From assembly GCA_914767715.1 (NCBI GenBank), contig OU612070.1:17379501-17443500 (forward strand): a DNA stretch of 64,000 bases. Direction: 5' to 3'. Of this stretch, positions 58,101 to 64,000 are shown piece by piece. Origin of the DNA: Membranipora membranacea (Eukaryota > Bryozoa > Gymnolaemata > Cheilostomatida > Membraniporidae). Both the position numbers and the translations under genes were made by a program. The notes beneath the pieces were generated by a model. It did not search any database and was not told the DNA's origin. It was given only the letters and a program-made list of their open reading frames with translations. The first letter of the stretch is position 1; each line of letters begins with the position of its first letter.

Positions 58101-61100
58101 GATGATGGATTGTTGCAAAATGATCTTTTTAATTGAGCCATGCTATGATCTCACACGATTGTACTGTCCCAGGTACAGTTTTAGATTTAATGTCAAATCT
58201 AATCTTGGCCTCTGCGGAGATGGCGGTTAATGAAGATTGATACATCCTGCCCTCACTTGTCATAGCCTATGTTCAACATTTATTTAGCTAACCAATCCGA
58301 GCCTTTCATGTCATAGGCGGAGGCACCCACATTAGGTGGGTGTTTTGTTGGTGGCATGGAAAGGTGAATGCATTGTTTGTGGGTTTTCAGTGTCATTTAG
58401 GTGTCATTTGACTGAAGAATCTCTAATATTCTCCTTTCCAAAGGTGTAATTTCATATAAAACTTACTATTCATAAATTCATATGGACATCTACACCCTTG
58501 TTGTGAGTAAAAATGAAGAATACACACCTGCTCACCTTGCTATAATGGCAAGTATTATTTCACAATAGGATCTCTGTATTTTCAACCCCTATCATCCTGT
58601 GACATTAAAATGATTGAAAGTACTGCTATAAATAAGATTACTCAAGTGGCTGTGTCAAAAGTTCAGTGACAGCCCTCTTATCAGTCTCAATCACATGTGT
58701 CCTCTGACCTTATTGAGTTTGATAACACCCAGCTCAAATAATTTGGCTCCATAAGCCCCTTAGCAAATTTGTGCATACACAGTAAACTAACTGGTAACGT
58801 ATCCTAGTCTGACCCTGGCCTCTCTAACCTCTATCCCATCTCCCACCCTTATCCCCCTCTATCCCATCTCCCACCCTTATCCCCCTCTAACCCCTACCCC
58901 CCCCCCCCTCTAACCCATATCCCCTCTCTGATCTATGGTTCACTTGCACTGAATCAGTATGAAATTTATTTTTTAGTCAGAAAAGGATACGATCAGTTTC
59001 CACAGTGACAACACCGTTGTATTTAGGGACGAAAGGTCTCAGTGCATCAGACATCAACTTCTCCAGCACTCCTTTCTCATTCTCTTGCAACTTCTTCAGA
59101 ATTGTGCCCTCCTCACCAACAGCAAAGCTATCTGAAACAATGAAAGGAAGGTGAGTTGTCGTACAACAGGACTTATTCTAAATTGAGTTGGCCCCGAACC
59201 CCAGGGATTATTTGCAGTGTCACTGGACGGCTTGTTTCAGTGGTAATAATTAGGGCTGATGGAGGTCATAGCACTGGTGGCTTATCAGGAAAACAGAACA
59301 GCACACATCACTAAACACTAAACCATGTGATGAACTGGAGGACAAGCAGGATTTTCAATGTGTTTACCTTCTTGTTATTGGTCTCTAGAGGTAAAAAGTC
59401 CTTAATTCACTGACATTTATTGCACTGTTTATTTATTTTTCAACAACATGATTGTTGTTTATGATGATGTTTGTCAAATCTTCAAAAAGGTTAGTCAACA
59501 GAGTTTTAAACAGGACACAGTAAAGTTTAAATGCTATGTTCGGTCAAAACCTCAGAATGGATCCTTGCTGAAAGATATATATGATACGTGCCACGATTGG
59601 GCAATGCAGGGCACAAGCTAAATTTGATATTGACAGTCAAAAATAGTTCTGAAACTGATTTTGAATACTATAGCTTCCTCATCATATTTCCCCGAAGTAG
59701 ATGAAAGATAAGCTTCGTCACGAACATGATTTTACCCTGATATGTTATGATGTGATGGTATGATGCAAAACATTCACTGTGGGAAAAACAATGAGTGTTT
59801 CTGGTTTATTTATGATGGGCTCGGTTCAGATTATGGGATTTACTGTTGCAAAAACAAGTCAGACCCTCTTATGATAAAAAAATATGAAATAATACTGTGT
59901 TAGGCCTACTTGTCTACAGTGTTGGCAACAATATGCAATTTATCTCATAAATCCTGCTTGAAGCAAAAACTGTTATACAAATTATATAAAAAATTATCAG
60001 TGTTAATTGCGTCATACGAAAACCTTAATTTATTTAATAACTGGGTGGTATATTGCACTTTCAAATATGATGCTAACTTTCAACCATTCTTTTCTAGGAT
60101 TGTTTATGTTTAATACCACTCCTCAGTGGTTAGGCAGTGACAAAATGGTATCCTTGAACATTTGGTTATACAACGCCAGACTGATTTACATCATAAGACG
60201 ACGCTATCTATTTAACTTCCCTATGTTTTTCCAGGATATTTATCTCATAGAATGTTTTTTTCCATCTTTCTAGGAAGCTTGGGCAATAAAGCATGTTTGG
60301 TGTCTCAATTTGTATGACTGGCAGATTAACACCGTACTAACAAGGAAGGCACTAGGTCCTGTTATACTTGAGACTATGATGTAGTTTTTTTGTTGCCAAA
60401 CTAATTACCATTGAGAGTTTTTCTTTATATTTAAAAATACTTCTGCTATTAGGAAATTAAACCTTTTGTTATTCCTGCTGTTAATAGCAAAATAGAATAT
60501 GTCAGTTATGAATACGTTGATTATCACATAGAATATTCAGTGCACTATTTATATATTTTGATGATGTTGGTGGACAGTAGGCCCTTTCAAATGGACTAGC
60601 TCCTTTGTCAGTCCTTGCTCTGTTTTATCAGAGAGCGATGACATCATTGGGATGATTCAATTTGGCAGTGAAGGGATTTCGTGACCAGCATATATATCTT
60701 TTGTTCTAAACATAGAGCTCTAATCTTGCCTGCGTTTCGTTTCGTGGTATATGATGCACAATTTAGTCAGACAAGGCGCTTATTCATAATACCACAGGGC
60801 CAGCAATTGAATATCAGAGACAATAAAATAGTTTCATAACAATAAACTGGAGGAAACCATTAAAGTCGAAATCATAGTGTTTGTTAATTGTTGAATAAAC
60901 CAATTTGTTTGTTTATGGCTCTGATATCATGATATTTTTGGCAAACAGCAGTCAATGCTGCCCCTATTTTGGGCCTCACAAGGTCTTACTGTTTGGAAAA
61001 GGATATCCTGTATTATGGTCTGGGTTTGCTGAGTCCGGGCCTTGAAACCAATGGGTTGGCCTAATTATGCTCAACTCTGATTGTTATTTTTCAAAAAGAG

Positions 61101-62767
61101 ATTAGGTTTGCTAAACAATGATAGTATAGAGTGTCATTCTGTTACCTGTGATTGTAAGAAAGCTTAAACAATGGGCAATTCCCACTAATAACTAGGTGGG
61201 TCTGCCAAAATCTGCTTGCCAAACTTTGATTGATTATGTGACTCAACAGCGACTTAGCATACCAGTTTAGGGAGGTTTACAACTTTCTGTTTATAGTAGA
61301 ATAAATCATAAATCATGAATCATAAATTCCTTCTCAAGGACGTGCACAGATTCAGATCAGTGCTTTCTATATGTGACAAGAAAATCTTCATGCGTCCGGC
61401 AATCTCATGTACAGTGTTATATGGTTTAACTTAGATTTTTTTGACATGAGGAGAAACACCATGATATAACAATTTGATATGGCACAATATACTCAAGCAG
61501 TGGGATTCCACACAAATATGATGCACAGCAAAGTGGTCAACTCTATATCAAGAAGTGACATGATGCAGCTAACATGCTACGTCATGTCTATGTCATTTAT
61601 CCCAAGAAGCAAGGTTACCATCAAAGCAATGACTGAGTATTTATAATCTTTGATTATAATGTGCGTGCTTGATGCTACTGACATCAATGCAATCACTCTC
61701 AGGACCAGATTTTGCCTGGAGATTAAACCTCAATTCTCACCAATGCAAAGTCATCCGTGACGTTTCAGTTTCATACCCTACAGGTACCATCCATTAACTA
61801 AAAATATCTTGGAATTCCAAAAACAACCTGTACTTGAACAGGATACTGGCACTAGTGTAGGTGTTAGATCGTGTGATTCAGTGATTGGTGAGGTTAGATA
61901 TGATAGAAGAAACAAAACTGAAACTCACCTTGGTGACCCGCTAGTTGTACCCATTTTTGCCTTGTGTTGCTCGGGACTGATGGCATCGCTCTCTTGATAG
62001 TCTGCCATTTTCTCTAAAGACAAAACCAGAAATACATCTTCATGAAGTAAAAAGCAGTGAAACAATGACAAAAGTAAAACTCACTGAGAAGTAAAAACGA
62101 TCATACTTTTTTCTGCATGACTGTGTTACGTGTATAAAAAACCTGAATAATGTCATGAGAAGAAAAGAAGTGATATTTATAGCAACAATGTGCATCATCA
62201 GTTACAAGCCTCACTTGTTTTGGTTCACCGCTGGGCGACTCACACGGTGACGCAGACGAAGAAGCATCGAGTGTAAAAAACAAACCTCGAGTGAGAAAAA
62301 AGTGCACACAGTTTCCAGGATGATTAATTCTAGCGATGACTATCGATCGACAATGTACTGTAACATGAGAATTGTGTGAACTATTGACGTGTTACTACTA
62401 TTGCACAGAACCAAAGCCGCCAGCAGAAAAACAACACAACCTTTCACAGCTTCTTTGAGCTAAGAGTTTCAAGATTGCAATAGTAATTGGATCACCTATA
62501 CAACAAGATTCTGCGCTATCAGAGCGTCGATGACAGTTACCTTAACAAAAGAGGAAACACAACGTCAAAGTATCTAGACAGAAAATTCTTAATTACCTTT
62601 CTCTCATTCCAAATGGATTCTTTGTCTGTATTGTTATGATGTGGCTTTGTTGCTGATACTAACTGGTTGAAAGCCCTCACAAATTTCCTACGTAAGTTTT
62701 TCATGTTGTTGGTTGTAGAATTTGATATGGAACTCAGGCGAGTGTCTTGTGTTAATCCTATCCCCAT
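55104..62767 (-). CDS. ITPK: Inositol-1,4,5-trisphosphate 3-kinase
   Basis: Phosphorylates Ins(1,4,5)P3 to Ins(1,3,4,5)P4, ending the calcium-release signal. Complete 7-exon, 351-residue model on the minus strand: 62767-62597, 62013-61929, 59131-58991, 57893-57766, 57239-57090, 55977-55804, 55310-55104. All phases agree. An in-frame TGA just upstream of the first ATG fixes the start. The family begins at about residue 73 with WVQLAGH. The inositol-phosphate kinase signature PxxxDxKxG is PCIMDCKMG at 147-155, followed by [38 protein letters not shown] and the metal-binding DFGK at 304-307. It is shorter than vertebrate ITPKA, B and C because the N-terminal region is only about 70 residues. The basic amphipathic segment [14 protein letters not shown] near residue 23 is a candidate regulatory or calmodulin site (inference). 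The symbol is given for the family; which paralogue it represents cannot be told. Confidence 0.96.
58830..58928. repeat. Pyrimidine-rich repeat
   Basis: Repeated CCCCTCTATCCCATCTCCCACCCTTAT units with a run of about 10 C, inside kinase intron 3, close to exon 3. On the transcribed (minus) strand it is purine-rich. Confidence 0.85.
59132..61928. other. Kinase intron 2, no additional gene seen
   Basis: The largest intron of the kinase gene, 2.8 kb, AT-rich, with only short unsupported open frames. Confidence 0.6.
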
Positions 62768-63795
62768 TATGATTCAGTGTGCTATGAAGCAAATTGGGAA
62801 AGGCGAGCCCTTTTCAAAGCCATAGTGAGTTATTCCACCCTACCGTATAATCCCAAATATGCCAGTCTGCTGCGTATCTTTTTTTCCATTATTCAAGCCA
62901 TGATACATGTTCATTGACTTTCACTGACAACAAATTGTTAGTTCACAAGGACAAGGTATGTTATTGTTAAGGTATTGGTATGTGCCTAGCACTAAAACTC
63001 TTTGATAGTGTCAAAAAAGGTAGATCACAAGAACTCAACAAGGTTGACGGGTTCATCCTACAGGCAGTGAAGCAGAGGTTATACGGTACATTATGTTTTC
63101 GTTCGTTTCCCCTGACGACATTGTTGATAAATGATTACCAGTGACATGGTACCCTATCATCTTCGCTTCACAGCAGATCAAGTACAGGGTTAATAATTTC
63201 AAACGTCACTAATCCTAATAATAACAGGAACATATATTATCATCAATGAGAATAGTCACTGTCAAAGAATTTATTTTGCCTCTGCAGTGGAGGCCAAAAG
63301 TCTGAAATTTATCATCATCCCAGCCAGCCAGCCACTTATCATTGCGTTCTCCCAAATGGTGTGGAGTGTAATTTTAAGGGTGGAGCAGTTATGCCATCTA
63401 TTTTCGGTGTATGGGCACACCTTTTTTGGCAGGGATGTATGGTGTCACCGGCAGGGGCCAGGAGTCTTCATGAATATACATTCATGCTAATGCTAAACAT
63501 ACCCGCATAATAAGCAAAACATGAGCCGGACATTTCCATAACACTCTTGTCAGAAAACAAAGCTGATAAATGAAGACCTATGCAAAGTTTTCAGTACCGC
63601 TTGCCAGGAATTTTCCAATGATTCGCCAGAGTGGTGTAGAGTAGATTACTATGTACTAGACTGTCTGCATTGCAATCGAACCGTCGCCAACACTATATGA
63701 GCATCTCACCAGCAAATCACAAATACATGATCACCATGGCACCTTACCCACTAGGCTGCAAACCCAGACATAACTGATATCCGTATGCTATAGCC
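62768..63795. other. 5' flank of the kinase gene
   Basis: No gene recognised. The kinase promoter should lie here. No TATA box at a fixed distance can be assigned. Confidence 0.5.
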
Positions 63796-63908
63796 TAGAC
63801 CAAGTTAGGTCCATTTGCCTGCATTCCGAGTTACTCCCGATCCACTGGTCACGCCGCAGTAGAGGGGGGCAACTCCAAAGCGTAGGCAAATGGATCAAAC
63901 TTGATCGA
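63796..63908. mobile_element. Small MITE with about 25-bp terminal inverted repeats, copy 2
   Basis: Left end TAGACCAAGTTAGGTCCATT, right end AATGGATCAAACTTGATCGA. The same family and nearly the same length as the copy at 37,031-37,139, with a diverged centre. Confidence 0.7.
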
Positions 63909-63909
63909 T

Positions 63910-63958
63910 CAACTCAATTGAAGCTGTGGCTATAAAAGCCACAGCTTCAATTGAGTTG
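63910..63958. repeat. Perfect hairpin with about 22-bp arms
   Basis: CAACTCAATTGAAGCTGTGG pairs exactly with its inverse after a loop of about 5 bases. It sits immediately beside the MITE. It could form a strong RNA hairpin if transcribed, but is more likely a foldback relic. Confidence 0.85.
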
Positions 63959-64000
63959 TTTAATCCCAGTATCCAAAACTCTAATCCAATGAATACAGCA

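Overview
This is a stretch of animal nuclear DNA. The protein genes are split by canonical GT-AG introns of about 100 to 2,400 bp, there is an intact U1 snRNA gene, the DNA is AT-rich, and it is dense in tRNA-derived SINEs, foldback elements, MITEs and minisatellites. The gene set (a type II membrane M1 aminopeptidase, a secreted or anchored multicopper oxidase, an inositol-trisphosphate 3-kinase) fits a non-vertebrate metazoan, probably marine. I cannot name the species.

Layout. 1-2,554: flank with a foldback repeat. 2,555-18,736 (+): complete M1 aminopeptidase in 21 coding exons, 988 residues, whose introns hold a SINE pair, a GATT microsatellite, a 1.37-kb palindrome and a 16-bp satellite. 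18,737-21,800: gene-free. About 21,800-31,330 (+): a locus of tandemly duplicated small exons, apparently non-coding, in which nearly every predicted exon carries a short GC-rich hairpin built on GGGAGGC/GCCUCCC just upstream of a GTAAGT-like donor. One exon also contains about 2.5 kb of a 29-bp minisatellite. About 32,690-36,190: four copies of a 163-bp unit with covarying ends, set in a 17-bp minisatellite. 36,190-40,500: sparse, with an intact U1 snRNA gene (+) and a fragment matching only the 5' end of U2 (-). 40,503-47,362 (+): complete multicopper oxidase (laccase-like) in 12 exons, 709 residues, all copper ligands present. 48,589-54,199 (-): a gene I do not recognise for a secreted cysteine-rich protein of about 394 residues. 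55,104-62,767 (-): complete inositol-trisphosphate 3-kinase in 7 coding exons, 351 residues. 62,768-64,000: upstream flank with a MITE and a perfect hairpin.

The protein genes look independent and I see no pathway linking them. The aminopeptidase and oxidase are extracellular enzymes, the cysteine-rich protein is probably secreted, and the kinase is cytosolic. The oxidase and the cysteine-rich gene converge tail to tail. The cysteine-rich gene lies about 0.9 kb downstream of the kinase on the same strand.

The best candidate for something undescribed is the hairpin-exon locus: 14 related hairpins in three structural classes, all on the exon side of predicted splice donors, and without consistent coding capacity. 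The nearby 163-bp unit, whose terminal stem changes on both sides in one copy, is a second structured-RNA candidate. All exon models here were derived by reading splice signals and keeping reading phase, not from transcript data.
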